From contig NC_087157.1 in assembly GCF_035594125.1 (NCBI RefSeq), positions 9,597,501 through 9,661,500 of the forward strand: a stretch of DNA of 64,000 nt, read 5' to 3'. Position 1 is the stretch's first letter. Every line of letters starts with the position of its first letter. The notes under the pieces were generated by a model, which saw only the letters and a list, made by a program, of their open reading frames with translations, had not been told where the DNA came from and searched no databases. This DNA comes from Scylla paramamosain (lineage: Eukaryota; Arthropoda; Malacostraca; Decapoda; Portunidae). Positions 1 through 43,274 of the stretch are shown one piece after another. The position numbers and the translations under genes were made by a program.

Positions 1-520
1 AATTCTTTCATTTTTACCCTGTTTTCCTTGTTCAAGCATATGCTTACATTTATATTTTTTCCATTCCCCATTTTCTTTTACCTTTCTAGCATTTTTTTAA
101 ACTGTTTCCACCATGCTAGTATTTTGCAGTACAACCTCAAATGGCCTGTCTATTTTTGGATCATACTTTCCAAGCCTTGAAAATGCTGCAACTGCCAATT
201 CTTCTTCTCCAATCATAGCAATTAAAATCTTAGATACCTTTGCAAATTCATGTATATCTCTTTCAATCCTATTTTTAATTACTTCTTTCATGCCAAAGAA
301 TGCAACAGATTTATTAATATCTACAGTGTCTTGAATAAACTTGGGGCTATTTCTTATAGTATTTTTTTATTTCCCTATTCAAATCTATTTTTCCTGTTTG
401 TGTCTGCTTGATCTCTTCTTTTTCCTTCAGAATTGTAGCATAGGTTTGACTTATGTCATCTTTACATGCTGACACAATTTCACTAGCTTGTTCTATTTTT
501 CTTTTATGTCAAGTTTTTTT
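1..520 (-). mobile_element. LINE ORF1-like fragment (coiled coil + RNA-binding-like)
   Basis: Read on the minus strand, about 500-350 gives a heptad-like helix (EQASEIVSACKDDISQTYAT...) and 291-97 gives MKEVIKNRIERDIHEF and AAFSRLGKYDPKIDRP. This layout resembles ORF1 nucleic-acid-binding proteins of arthropod non-LTR retrotransposons. It is broken by stops. Its order relative to the endonuclease piece at 540-971 is reversed for a single minus-strand element, so two copies or a rearrangement are likely. Confidence 0.5.
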
Positions 521-539
521 CTATGATATCACTTGCTTT

Positions 540-971
540 ATGCTCATTATTTTAAACCAAACTTTATTAGCAATCTCTCTCTCTTCCCCATTTTGGAAAC
601 ATATCTCTTGAGTCCATCATTATAAATCTTAAGCAAAGACAACCATTTCTCCTCTACTCCCTGTGCTTCATTAAAATTACTCCAGTCAGCTTCTTCAAAA
701 TACTTCCTCATTAGTGTAAAATTTGCCTTACTGTAAATGTATCTCCCAATTTTGTGCTCTTCTCTTTCCCCATTTCTCTTCTTTCATTTAATATCAACTC
801 AATAACTTTGTGATCACTTTTTCCTGGTGGGCTTTTATATTTCACACTTTCTATTATTACTGGCTGTTTAGTAAACACTAGGTCCAGCCTTGATGGTTCG
901 TCAGTGTGTTCTCTTTTACCCACTGTGTCAGTATGTTGTCCACTGCCATCTGTAGTAACATATTTCCCCAT
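540..971 (-). mobile_element. LINE ORF2 endonuclease C-terminal fragment
   Basis: The minus-strand reading contains EPSRLDLVFTKQ and SPPGKSDHKVIELIL, the C-terminal SDH signature of APE-type endonucleases in non-LTR retrotransposons. A frameshifted continuation follows (KYFEEADWSNFNEAQG). No reverse transcriptase follows. A dead copy in an MDN1 intron. Confidence 0.65.
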
Positions 972-1175
972 GATCTTTCACCTCCTTCCTTTGTCCTCTC
1001 CTCCCAGCATACCTCTTTATGATCAAAATCTTCCATCATTGTTATGTTGTCACTTTTATTAAGAATTTCTATAATACACCAACATTATACATCAAAAGTA
1101 TCTATCAGCATCAAATGGTCATGAAAGAAGGATCCCTATTGAAAATTATAGCAGAATGAATAGAATGTTACTAAC

Positions 1176-19123
<17,948 letters not shown>

Positions 19124-19700
19124 CTGCAAAACAAATCATAAAACATTGACAAAAAGTTGAGAAATAGACATCTACATCACAAATGTGGAATGCTGTCCAA
19201 GTACCTAGGTAAACCTGTTCTGACCAGCAAACAAATACATAACTTAAAAACAGAGACTTCCTAACATATTCCAGTAAGTTTCTAATAGATGTTAGTACTG
19301 ATCAAAAGATATGCACTGTGGTAATGCAATAAACAAAAGAACTGTTGCTGCAATGAGAGGTCAGGGAGAGAGAAAATCACCTAGTTGACTCACTGGTTCA
19401 CTACCCTTTCATGACATGTGAATAGGCAGGTATAGATTATATCTATGAATATAAGGGCAGCAAGGATCTACAGGTATGCCAGTCAGCAAGATTTCAATAC
19501 TGTGGCAAGCTGTTCTAATAGTAATGACTGAGCTGTGTACCTTATGCAGAATATTGAGATGGGAAAAAAATGTATTAATGGTTATGAGATCAAGGAATAA
19601 TACTGTATAATGAGGTAGTACAGGTTAGTATAATACTATATGACAGATATCACAAGTTAGTATAATATTATAAGCTGAAATTATCTGTAGTGGAATGAGG
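19124..19700. other. No gene seen (upstream of MDN1 exon A)
   Basis: AT-rich sequence without a recognisable coding motif or repeat. It should be intron 1 or the 5' flank of MDN1. Confidence 0.5.
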
Positions 19701-20950
19701 ATGAGGAACTAGTCTACAAACTGGTAAAGGAGAGGATCAAGAGTAGAGTGCAAGGCTTTCTTGAATAGGGAAATTGACTCTAGAGCAACTGCTTCATCCA
19801 GTAAGGAATTCCAGTGTCTCACACATCTTAGCATGAAGAATCTTCTCCAGGCTTTGAGAGAGCTGTGGATATATAAGATCTTAAATCTATGCCCCCATGT
19901 GCCCACTGAGTGAGCCAAGGAGAATATTTCATTTGGAGTAATACTACACTCCTGATGGAAGATTTTCCAGTACTTGAGGATATCAACATGCAAAAGACAT
20001 CCTTGGACATAGCAGAAGTCCAAAATCCTGAGACACTCACAATAAGGCAAGTCACAAGTCTTCAACATGACAGGTCCAAGTTTTATGGATTGATTCCAGC
20101 AAGCAATTATACCCAGAAAACCAGTGTTCCACACACAGAAGGCATATTCTAGTACAGGTCTTACGAGTTTTGTACAGGGTGAGCATAAAGTCCTGTGACT
20201 TGCAATGTGTACATTTAAGAAGGTTGGCAGACAACCCAGAGGCCTTACTGACAACTGAATTGATGTCCTGATGGAATCTGAGGGAGGGATCAACCAAAAC
20301 CCCAAGGTCTTTGTGAGAGTTGACCAGATATATGGTATGACCTTGAAGTTAATATTCAGATAAAGAAACAGTATGTTGCCAAGCCATTGGAACCTCAAGA
20401 CAACACATTTGTCCTTATTGAGAGCAAGGCCCCATGAATTTGCAACACTACAGATATTGTCAACATCATTCTGGCATGATGACGTACCTAGGGTCAAAGA
20501 CAGGGGAGGAGAAGAGTTATATCTTAAGTAGAGCTTGAGATTGTCACGAAAATTTTACAGTTGTTAGAAACTGAGGATGTATAACAAGTAAAACAGAGGT
20601 CCCAGCACAGAGCCCTGGAGCAAGCCACTTATGACATTTCTGGAGCTGCTGTTGACACCCAAGACAGACACGCTCATTGTCCTGCCCTGCAGAAATTACC
20701 TGTTCCAGTTCAGCAGCAGGCCTGTGATACCAATGCACTAGAGTTTATGAAGCAGAACTGCATGGTTTGCCACGTCAAAAGCTTTGGAGAAGTCAAACAG
20801 TATCACATCCACCACACTTCCAGTGTCTAATCCGAGTTACAAAATCATAGGTCAGTAACAGGTGATCATCAGCTGTCCTACCACATTGAAAACCATAATG
20901 GTCAGCAGTGAGTATTATTATTAGCTGGGTGCCAGAAATCACAAGAGATC
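19700..20950 (-). mobile_element. Degenerate LINE, 3' part of reverse transcriptase ORF
   Basis: The minus strand reads NSWGLALNKDKCVVLRF and DLGVLVDPSLRFHQDINS, then VLEYAFCVWNTGF and CVRHWNSLLDEAVALESIS to the stop near 19709. This is the thumb and C-terminal part common to Jockey/CR1-like LINEs. Frameshifted pieces upstream (near 20540-20900) include an RT-like segment. At about 20930-21020 a second LINE fragment matches 6590-6660 (GGTGCCAGAAATCA...). Confidence 0.75.
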
Positions 20951-21252
20951 TTGAAAGATTTTGACACTTTCTATTAATGAATGAGTTCTTGTCTGTTCAA
21001 CTGGGTTGCCATGAGGTACTGCAGGGTTAGAGGATATGCAGGGTTATATACCTAGTTACCTGATAGTTATGAGGTTAACCCTACATGGTTAGAACTTAAC
21101 TTAGATTAGGTCTGGTTCAGTCATCAGTTACCTTTATCAGAAATTATTTGTTTTGGACTAAAAGGTTAAAAATAATCTTGGTGACTTTTGATTCATTCAG
21201 AACACATCAAAATCTACCAGAAAACAGTTTCATCCTTTAATTCTTGACATTT

Positions 21253-21355
<103 letters not shown>

Positions 21356-21529
21356 ATTCTGGAATTCTGGAAAGAAAAAAATTCTTATGGTGATGCAGTC
21401 TTATGCCAATCACAATAGCCACAGCAATCAGTGGTTAAACAATGAAGAAAAAACACTGAAACTCTTGCATTTATAAAATCAGCAGGAGGTAGTTTGGCAT
21501 TATTATACATATTTACCTGTCTCATGGCA

Positions 21530-21790
21530 AAAAAAAAAAAAAAACACATAAAACACAGTGGTGTGTATCTTTACCATCCCAAATAATTCGTTTCTGAGAT
21601 GTTATTTTTTATCAAATTTACCGTTAAGGTAGGTTAGGTTAGGTTAGGTTTAATCAGGTTATGTTAGATTTAGTTAGGTTTTATTATTTTTTTTCATGAA
21701 TTTCTGCTTGTTTGTGTGTGGGGGACATTTTTTTTTTTTTTTTTTTTACGGAAACGGTTACTTGATTAATTCAAAGCACATCAAAATCTC
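21530..21790. repeat. TTAGG-bearing dispersed repeat, copy 2 (inverted relative to copy 1)
   Basis: It contains four perfect TAGGT units (= TTAGG permutation) followed by degenerate ones, with flanks CACAGTGGTGTG on the left and TTCAAAGCACATCAAAA on the right. These match 14281-14525 in reverse complement. The poly-T run at 21729-21747 corresponds to a T run in copy 1. Confidence 0.75.
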
Positions 21791-21888
21791 CAGAAAATGT
21801 AGTCTCGTCCGAAATTGTTTGACGGTGGAAAAATGTAAATTTACTGGTAGTTCTCCTTCCATTGAATGAAGTCGAAATACTTATGGCG

Positions 21889-22412
<524 letters not shown>

Positions 22413-23035
22413 TCTCCTAATGTAATATGTATATATGTAATACGCAGTACATTCTTTGGTCTGATCCAATCTTATCTGCATTGACATCAGGAGGTTGAAT
22501 AAACTTCATGACGCTGTTAAGCAGAAAGGCGAAGTGAGGACTCACTTTAAACACTTTAAACACTTTATTATGTTTGTCTGTAATACATAATATTATATAA
22601 GCTTAAGGTACAATTAATTGAAAGACAAACAGCCCCTTATGAAGCACAAGCTTTTTGGGCACACTTAATATCTACTTAATACTGAAATGTAAAACAACAC
22701 TAAACTAAAAATCTAATTGAAGAAAATGTAAAAAAATAAAAATAAATAAAAAATAATAGCAATAACAAAAGATTTAGGGATAAATGGCTTTGCAAGAACA
22801 GGAAGGAAAGGAGAAAAATCATAATTATACATGAGAAATAGAGAAAATTGAAGTGGAATCTGATTATAAACAAGCAAATATTAGTTTTGAGAATAATTAA
22901 ACAAACAGAAATAAATATGTATATATACTAGAGGTTATAAACTATTTTAGTTACAGAGGATATGAACTATTTGGTTACAATACCAAGAAACAGAATAATT
23001 GATATTGATAAAAATTGATTGAAGTACAAGATGTG

Positions 23036-24780
23036 TCAGTATTGAGACAATAAATATTCTTTTAGTTTTCTCTTAAAGATATTTATGCTTAATGAATTTT
23101 TTATGTGTGACAGGGTGCTATTCCATATTTTGGGACCTTTATACATTAGAGAGTGTTGGTAGAGAGTTAAGGTATGATGGGGAATCTGTAGAGAATGCCT
23201 GTAGCGTGTGGAGTGGTTATAAGTTAGGGTCAGGGTATTGTTGTTGTTGGAATTTATCAATTTGAACATGTATGATGCAATAGAGAAGTTTGATAAGTCA
23301 GAGAGTTGAAGGATTTTCATAGATTTAAAGAGTGGAGGTGTGTGTTGGAGGAAGTCACTATTAGTCATGATTCTAATAATTTTCTTGTGGAGGATGTTTA
23401 GATTTTGTAGATGACATGGGTAGGTAGTGGACCAAATTGGATTACAGTAGGTTAAGTGTGGGTATATATGGGCATAATATATACATGATTTTCATAATTT
23501 CCACTGGAACAAATTTTTTTATTTTCAGCAATAGTGCTATTGATCTAGATAATTTTAGGCAAAGGTTTGATATGTGATATTTAAAGGTAAGATTATTGTC
23601 AAATGTGACTCCAAGAAATTTTGTCTTAGAAACTTGCGTGATATCTTTATCTAATATGGTAAGTCTAGGTAAGGGTTGGTATTTGGTGGTGGTATTTGTA
23701 AATAGCATGTAGAAAGTTTTAGCTGTGTTAATTGTTAGGCGATTTGCAAGACACCATTCAGAAAAGGCAGATAATTCTAGGTTGGCTCTGTAGATTAGGT
23801 CAGTGGGATTATCACCAATTATGTACAAGGTGGAGTCATCAGCAAACTGTATAGTGTTGAAAGCAGTAGAGGCATTGCTGATATCGTTGATATCAGGAAA
23901 AGAATAGGGCCTAAGATGCTACCTTGTGGCACGCCAAGATGTATAGGTTTGATGGTTGATTTAGAGTTATTGTAGGATGTAAAATGAGATCGGCCAGTTA
24001 AATATGATTTGAACCAATTTTCCACACAACCGCGAATACCATAGTGACGTAATTTGTCTATTAGAATGTTTGGGTCAACTGTGTCAAAAGCTTTGCTGAA
24101 ATCAATGAAAATGGATATTATAGACTTATGTTTATTCAAGGCATCGTGTAGGTCAGAGGTAAACACATTTATAGCGTCAAAAGTATTTAGTCCGGGGCGG
24201 AAACCAAATTGCCTATTATTTAAGAATTTTTGTGAATTGAGGTAGTTCATGAGGAAGTTCTTCATAATGATTTCAAATATTTTAGAGAACACTGGTAAAA
24301 TAGAGATTGGTCGGTAGTTTGAGATATTAGTTTTACTTCCCGATTTATGGATAGGGATAATTTTTGCCAGCTTGAATCTATTAGGGAAAACTCCATCTTT
24401 TATTGAATCATTGAATAATTTTGAGAGTGGCTCTGCTAGAAGATTTTTGTTCTCTTTGATTATTTTCACAGGTATTTCATCCGTAGGGCATTTTTTATTT
24501 TTTTAAGGCAGAAATAGCTTTTACTATGTCATTTCCTGTCACTATGGGAATATTCATGGAATTTAGGAAATTACCTCTGAGATAAGAAATGTGTGAATTT
24601 TGAGCTCTAGGAAGCTGGGAGCTAAGTTGGGGTGCAATTTGTGAAAAATAGGTGTTGAATGCATTTGAAATTTCATGTGGAGTGTGTAGGACTGTGTCAT
24701 TATAGTGTAGTGTGTGGGAGACCGTCTTGTTATTATTATTAATGTTTTCTATTTCTTGGCTTTGGTCTAAAATGTGCCGC
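23036..24780 (-). mobile_element. Non-LTR retrotransposon ORF2 (reverse transcriptase), 5'-truncated and frameshifted
   Basis: Minus-strand reading from about 24770: HEISNAFNTYFSQIAPQL, frameshift near 24490, NRFKLAKIIPIHKSGSK, NYRPISILPVFSKIFE, FGFRPGLNTFDAI, IFIDFSKAFDTVD, GVPQGSILGPILFL, frameshift, QFADDSTLYIIGDNP, KTKFLGVTFDNNL, and a C-terminus ending KLKEYLLSQY at 23036. All the main RT motifs of a Jockey/CR1-like LINE are present, including the FADD catalytic pair near 23830-23850. Few lesions, so a fairly young copy. Whether it lies inside MDN1 is unknown because the first MDN1 exon was not found. Confidence 0.88.
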
Positions 24781-26658
24781 TGATCTAATAGCCACCTCCC
24801 TAACCTTCTATCCCTATCTCGCTACTTGATTGGTGCAAAGTACTTATCTTAATATATGGATTTTTTTTTTTTTTTCAACAGTAACTATACCGTTGGAATC
24901 TTGGATGTGGCTGCGATCGCCATCCATCTTCATTCTCTTTCACGCTGAGTTATTTTCATAAAATCAGGCATGTGCACTCTCTAAGAGAGCTAATAGAGCA
25001 TAATAAGACATTTCCATATGAATCTGCAGATCTTTATTAACTATACATCAATTGAAATAACCCGAACGTAAAACGTGTTTAGGCTGCCGTCAGAGGACAG
25101 TGCAGTCGTAAATCTAGCAGGGATATTTTCTGATAGAACGCACTGTTACACTAAATAGTTAACTTATCATTGAGCCGCATGTTTTCTTCTAATGACTGAG
25201 ACCACACAAATTCCCAAAATTATCGGAGAACCCGATGACCATGGGTTGCGACGTCTGCCCTGGCGGTTATGGCTTCTCATTGTTAATTAATAAAGAATTT
25301 ATCCTGTCTTCAGATCAATTTATCAGTTTTTTTCTGAATGGTTCAAAGAGGTGCACATTACATTATGCTTTGGTAAAGCGAATAAACATATTAGATATAT
25401 TATGAAGTAACATACAGCATCTCTCAGGTCATATTTCTTACTTCATGACAAGAACGTAAAGCCGTATACTTTAGGTAGATATCCAAGTTCGTTTTGAAAT
25501 CAATGATTATTAATATTTTCCAACAAGTGATGCAGTGGCTAGCGTTAAAATTCGGGCTGGGGTGGTTGGAGCACAGCTCCCTCAAATGTTTTCATTTTTC
25601 CTTCGAGTTATTCGATAAATGGGCACCTGGAAAAACCTGGGGAAAGTAAACTGTTGAAACCTGAATGTCAGTCACACTATATCCTGGGATGAGGGATTTT
25701 TTTTTCTTTTTTAACGGGCTGAAAAAAAAAAAGAAAGCTTACAGAAGGTAGCAGTCCTTAAAAGAGTAGTCGAAAGAATTATCCAAAATTATGAGGAAAA
25801 GTATTTTAATATAATTCATTATTATCATTATTATTATTACTGTTATCATGAAAATCCACGTATTAGGGGAAGATCATAAAACTTAAATAGAGCCAAGCAG
25901 GGTTCCCCCAGTGAGCGCATATGGATGTGAAAAATTAAAGAATGAAAAGGTAAAACAAAAGATGTAAATACTTAGCAAGTTAACAGGAAGATGTTAACTT
26001 TTGTTTTAAATATATCTATGGAAGCTTGAGAAACTATTTCATCAGGAAGACGTATATTCACACTTTTAGTCAAATTTGGGATAAATGCAGAAGTGCGTGA
26101 ATACATGATATTAATAAATAAAATCATATCAGGAGGGATTACTCAGGGTGTATGTAGAGCTTCTCATAAACTACATGTTGAACTGATCTACTTTGGCATG
26201 ATTAAGATGTTATTTACAAAGTATGACAGATCAGTGGTTCAGTGTTTCCATTTATGCTTCAAAGCTGAGTGGCATGACACTGGTGGCAGTCGTTGTCGTG
26301 GTTTGTAAGCCTCTGATGAGAATGGATCAGAGCCTGCGCTTTCTTGGGTGTATTGAATGCCTCAAAGCTAAAGAAAATGGAAGAGACTTTCTCGATACCA
26401 GAAAGTTATCTAAATTGACAGGAAAAGTTGTGCGGTGACTGAATGTATATGGAAATAGTGATTGTCGTAGTCCTATCAGTACTTTATACTTCTGTGTAAG
26501 GTTTTCAGTCATATTATAATGTATTTTTTAGGATTAAGTCTCCAGCCAGGGCACTTTTCATGGGTAAAACATGAATCCTATCTTCGGATCAATTAATATT
26601 TCGATGACACTCCCAAGATTGTATGAAGACTAAATTTTAAGAGCAAAATTTTTAGCAG

Positions 26659-26763
<105 letters not shown>

Positions 26764-27030
26764 GTCCACTAACAATATAGCACTTTTGAAGTATCACCAT
26801 TCAAATAAACTTGCCCGGAGAAGCCACTCCTCTGATGATTAGATTAATTATATGAAGGTACGAACGCTGCTTACCAATTAAAAAAAAAAAAAAAGTCACA
26901 AAGGGAGAGCGGTCCATTCAAGACACAGATGATATTTTAATAATGCACACTTGTTTTCATGTTATCATTATTTCCTCCTTGTATGATGTTATCCTAGGAT
27001 AAAATGTATTTATGATATGTCTATGTAAGA

Positions 27031-27093
<63 letters not shown>

Positions 27094-27897
27094 TGTAACT
27101 GCCCGAAGAAAGCTAGAGGATTTTAGACCCACACGATGAGGCAAATCGTTTATTGCATTCGGTCAAACCTGAAGACATACTCGTACATAAGACGTGTGTA
27201 GCACTACTAACCATTAAATACTGTATCAATATGATGTATTACTAATCATGGATTATATTAATTAGGACAATCAACCCCTCGTAATACTGATGTGGAACTC
27301 ACGTGTTTGGGGTCTTAAGGAGGCCTGTCACCAAGCAACACCTGCGTCTGCATTATAGTGGTCCGATCTTTCCTGGAGTAATCGCACCCGAATTCAGTGG
27401 CGGTACAAAGGAATCTGTCCCTCCGGGCTTCGTTCCTGCTGGCCCTCGGCGCTTCACGCCTGCCCATGTTACTCTTAGGTCAGCTTGACCCATTCCTCTA
27501 CAGATTCCTGTCTCCTATTTACCTTACGCGCTATGTCATCAACTTTACCACGTAAACACGACCCTCACTGCCTCTCTGCAGCTAAGCTCTCCACAGCTAG
27601 TTCCCCTCACACAACTTCACTACTGCAATTAACTACTATAATGAATTAAGTTTCCTTAATCTCTACTGTAACTCGGTTTCCTTGGTGTTACTTATGCTTC
27701 ATATTAGTCTCTCACCACCAGCCTCACAGGACCATGTGAGGCAACACAGCTGTCGATTATACTCTCCTCATTTACTTAACTTTTATATTATAGCACCAGA
27801 ATTTAATATACTAATTCACTTTAACTCTCATAACACAGAACATGTTATTTAGCATACGCTTGTTCAACAACAAATTCTTTCACCCGTTCGGCGGTAA

Positions 27898-27898
27898 C

Positions 27899-27963
<65 letters not shown>

Positions 27964-28024
27964 TAAACAGCTTTCATTTAGGAAACTGCCAATTTTAAGT
28001 AGCTCACTCTCCCTTAGTATTGTA

Positions 28025-28069
<45 letters not shown>
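27898..28069. repeat. (AAT)n then poly-T
   Basis: About 21 AAT units end near 27962. After 65 bp of unique sequence there is a poly-T of about 42 nt, possibly the tail of a minus-strand retroposed sequence. Confidence 0.9.
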
Positions 28070-28071
<2 letters not shown>

Positions 28072-29460
28072 AAATTAAAATTTTATTGGTTAATAGTTGG
28101 GATACTAAAATAAAATTAAAGTACGCGTATCTTTAATCTTGGAGTTTCATGAATAATCTATCACATACGTCTAACTGATGCACCTCCTTGCTCAACAGCC
28201 AGTCAGATGAAAGGGGACAATGAGGTTATGGCTTCTCGGTGCAAATTTACTTTCGCAGTTTAATTGAATGACCTTATAGTGACATTTGAAAATTCAAGTT
28301 TGAAACTCTTTTAGTTCCTTTTTTGTCCTGCACCTTTCTCTGTTGACTTCAGTTATGCCATGCCCGTTTCTTTATCCACTCATCCTCTGTTTAGTAAGTC
28401 AGTTTTGATTCTGGTATTTTCCGTCATCTTCTTCTCCTATCAGTTTCACCTTATATAAATTCCCCTTTGGTCTCAAATCTTTCTTAATTAAATCGGTTTT
28501 GACCCTTCTTCATTCTCTTTCATTTAGGCTCATCACTTTCATGAACTCACTTTAAGTTCACCAGTTCCTCATATTTTAGATGGTCTTAGTCAAATAACCT
28601 CCTGCCGCATTAACTGTCAGTGTTTAGTATTTTCTCTCAACCTAAGTCCTCGAATGAAGTAAATAAAGGGCTTCCCTCCCCTTCAGCCAATATCACCATC
28701 AATCCGGCTCCTCTTCGGAGCCACACGTTCAAACATCTAGAGAGTTGTGTAGACTATACTGGTATATCAATAATAAGCAAGTAGTGTATTTATTTTCGAG
28801 TTAGTTATTTGTTATTATTATTATTATTTAGTCAGGCACGCAGGTGACCGAGAATAAATATGTATACTATATTTCTACTAATGTACCTGCTGTGTGTCAC
28901 GGTGGAGAGTTGATTAGATGTGTTGCCTACTACTACTACTAAAAATCTTTTAGTTGTAAGGTTTTGTAGGAAATTATCAGCACACCAGAGGACTCAATTG
29001 TTATGTAAAAATGCCAGGCACAGTGAAAACAGTTACATGTTATTTCACTTCTGACCATCACTGTATCATTTGTTTATTTTTTTGGCTAATCCCCTTTCTG
29101 TTGTACATAAACTTGTTTTTTTTTAAGTCATCTCCCTTTTTCTCTCATGGCTTTGCTGCTTTATACATTAATTGTTATTGTTAATTTCATAATGGTCAAA
29201 CCCTTTATTTATTTTTACCATTATATACTTACTAATTTCAATGTGACTGCATTTCATCAATTGCATTCTTCAAAATGAAATTTCCCATGTAACTGAGTTT
29301 TGGATTTGTCCTTTATGTGTACATTGTGTGTACCTTTACCAGACATTTTCTCTTATCAATGTCATTTTGATACTGGTCCTCCACTATCAACTATGCCTGA
29401 TACTTGTACTATGTTAAAAAAAATGCATTATTACACATGTCATCAACCTTTATGATTCTA

Positions 29461-30031
29461 CCATGGGATGTGGGTTTTCCTGGATAGTAAAGGGGCAGGC
29501 AAACCAGATGGCATGACGATGGCTTATAATGCCTTTGTGGGCACTCCACTCCACCTAGCCCAGATCTGTCTTCTTAACCATATGCTTACTGCTACACTAC
29601 ATACAAAATACACCAGGATAATAAAAATACAAATCATCACTTGTAAGAAGTTTGGTTATTCAATATAACAGCCAATTCCAAGAAAAAGACTGCAGTATTT
29701 TTTTTTCTTTTTTGGACTTTGTACAACCACAGGTATAAAGTATAAAATTAATCATAATTATGAGCCTTTTGTAATGTCAAAACCATTTCACATTTTTTTT
29801 TTTTTTTCAGAGTTCACTGTGCTAATTGTAAATTCTACTTTTCTGCAAGGAGATCATACAAAGTAAACATGCCCATTTAACTCCCATACGAATAAAAAAA
29901 AAAAAGCACTATATCTTTCATAAACTACAAGAAAGTTGTACTTGACACACCAACAAACATCCTAGTATTTCCACAGTAGAAAGTCATAAATTTCTAGTTA
30001 TTTTGTATCACTGTCTTCATGATAGAAACTT
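29461..30031 (-). other. WDR5 3' UTR/flank
   Basis: AT-rich with short poly-T/poly-A runs. No clear poly-A signal chosen. The open frame at 29468-29668 (plus) has no recognisable domain and I do not call it. Confidence 0.4.
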
Positions 30032-40868
<10,837 letters not shown>

Positions 40869-41069
40869 GGTGGATGCAGTTACTTATTAATTCTCTCGTT
40901 ATGCACAGGCCCTGTAAAAAGAATGAGAAATTAAACTCTTAGCATAACTAATAGTAGTAGCAATAGTATGTCAGTACAGAAGTAGTAGCAGTAATAGTCA
41001 TATATTAGTACAAAAATAGTAGTAATAGTAGTAGTAGTAGTAGCTGCAGTAATAAGTGGGGGTGCTAGT

Positions 41070-41190
<121 letters not shown>

Positions 41191-42731
41191 ACAGTATAGA
41201 AGTAGTAGTTTAAATAGTAGTGATTTTGGGTGCAGAAGTAGAAGAGATAAGAATGGTAGTAATACATAGTAGAATGAGATGGTCTGTGTCATCTCTTTTA
41301 GATGAGCCTGTCAGTAGAGGTAAATGCATCAGCTCTTTTCCCTTTCTAGGGGTTAGTACAGTCAAAATCATGAAAGTGATGTCACATTTCCTTTAGCAAG
41401 GGAGCAGTTGAATAAAGTTGATAGTGCACATGTATGTTTATGTTGAGCTAACACTGGGAGGCAGTAAATATCTGCCTGACATTAGGTTTAAATAGGTTAA
41501 TCTGGAAATGTCTTTAGCTACTTGACTATTGGAAGAATGAGTGTATCAGTTAGAAGGGAAGTTGTAGAACTTCAGAGACAGCAGATACAGAGTGAGAAAT
41601 GCACTGGATTCGACAATTTCCATTAAGAGAGCTTTACATGCTAATTTAGGAACTGCACTATATAATTATACTAACTAATAATGTCTTGGTATAAGACATT
41701 TAACCACTGCAAATGTCTACTTATGAAACACCAAACTTGTTTTCCAAACTCTGCTTATGACATACAACTCAGTCTACTTGTAGACTGGCATGCCAGCAGA
41801 TCTGGATTGCCCTTAATCTATGATTGGTTGATAGTTCTACTACAACTGTATGGGATAGCCAACCAGGTAAGGATAGGTCAACCATCATATGAGTTTAACA
41901 TTTTTTGAGATTAGCAGGATGTAGCTCACTCTGAACCTGATTTTTTCATCACTTTTAGTTTAAAGACTTGGACATTAATAAAGTGATGATGAACTGCAGT
42001 CTCTACACTAACAAATTCTGTGAAAAAATGTTCTGGTTAAAAATGTGCTGAGTTACTCACATGTAAGATTAGATCAAGATCAGTTTGGGAATAAGTTAAG
42101 ACATTTGAATGAGTTAAATTTCAGTTTTAAAACTTATTATGGGCAGGGTTTAGGGTAACTTTGTTATGTATAATTATACTTGCAGTAAATGTGAATAACC
42201 TAAAGAAAAAAAGTCAAATTCTGGCCCATTCTTACTTATACTGTTCATCATTTACTGTGCTGGTATTTGATTGGGCGTCACCAGGATTGGTTAACCCTAT
42301 CCTCACCCATAAATATGTCAGTGATGGAAACACTATCCTTCATTCATGCATAATTTTGCCAATTACTTGTTCCTAGCTCCCGGTCCTATAACAGACTTCG
42401 TAGTACTTGGTAATACTGCCTGATAAGAATGAGATTCTTAGCAGTAATACAAGCATTCTGCTGATTCCTGGTTTGAAGGTCTTTTTTTTTTGTACTATAA
42501 GGTACCTTACACACTTTACACTGTCTAACTTGGTGCGGCTTCATGTGCATCTATTGCATCACTTATATCCTGCACCAAACATAACATTCCCCAAGTGTAA
42601 AAGGGAAGTATCAGAGTGAGAACTAGCATTGCGAGGAACATATGAGTTCTATTATTGTTCTTCCCTCATACGTCTTTTTTTTTCACATGGTTATGCTAAA
42701 TGAAATAAATTTTTAGTGCATGAACTTTCAC
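41191..42731 (-). other. WDR5 intron 1, nothing recognised
   Basis: AT-rich sequence without coding motifs. Between the coding exon 1 acceptor and the proposed noncoding exon. Confidence 0.5.
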
Positions 42732-42850
42732 CTGTGGGCTAAAGCAAGAAGTGCACACAGACTCCTGAACCTCACCACTCCTCCACCCACAACACCACAA
42801 CAAACACTGCCATGTGGGCCGCGGTTCTACCACAATAATCTCAAATACAT
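42732..42850 (-). other. WDR5: Proposed WDR5 noncoding first exon
   Basis: On the minus strand a GC-richer stretch ends TTTAGCCCACAG followed by the donor-like GTGAAA at 42730-42731. It is the best candidate to splice to the acceptor at 40912. The transcription start is not defined. Confidence 0.4.
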
Positions 42851-43274
42851 AAATAAGGAAAGGTAACAGCCGTGTATTATTTTGCGATAGTGGCTGATAA
42901 AAGTACTGTTGTTCCCGCTTGATTTTATTAATTTCCCTCTAATTTTTTGTGCATTTAAGAGAGTTAGTAGTTGGGGAGTGTTTGGCGCCCATTCAGATAA
43001 TTCGAACCTTGTGTGACGTCAAGACGGCTATGATGTTGTGAGGCTCATGGGGTGCAGACGCTCCTCACGGTGCTCCTCAGGGCCAGGCGAGGCTGCTCCT
43101 AGGCGTCTGGATTTATGTTTGATGCATCTTTACGTCTCGAAATGCATCAGTTTTGGGAAAGAAGGTGAATAAACTGTGTCCATGAGTGAATATGAGCGAT
43201 TGGGACAGGTTGCGTGGTCATGTGACCGTCATCGACCAATCAGGCAGCGACTTGGCGCGGGGCTGGTGTGTGGC

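Noticed and set aside
21640..21670. Telomere
   Set aside because: Only four perfect TTAGG-type units, flanked by a dispersed repeat and internal to a gene region.
29468..29668. 66-codon plus ORF near WDR5 3' end
   Set aside because: No domain, no splice or promoter context; antisense to the 3' flank.
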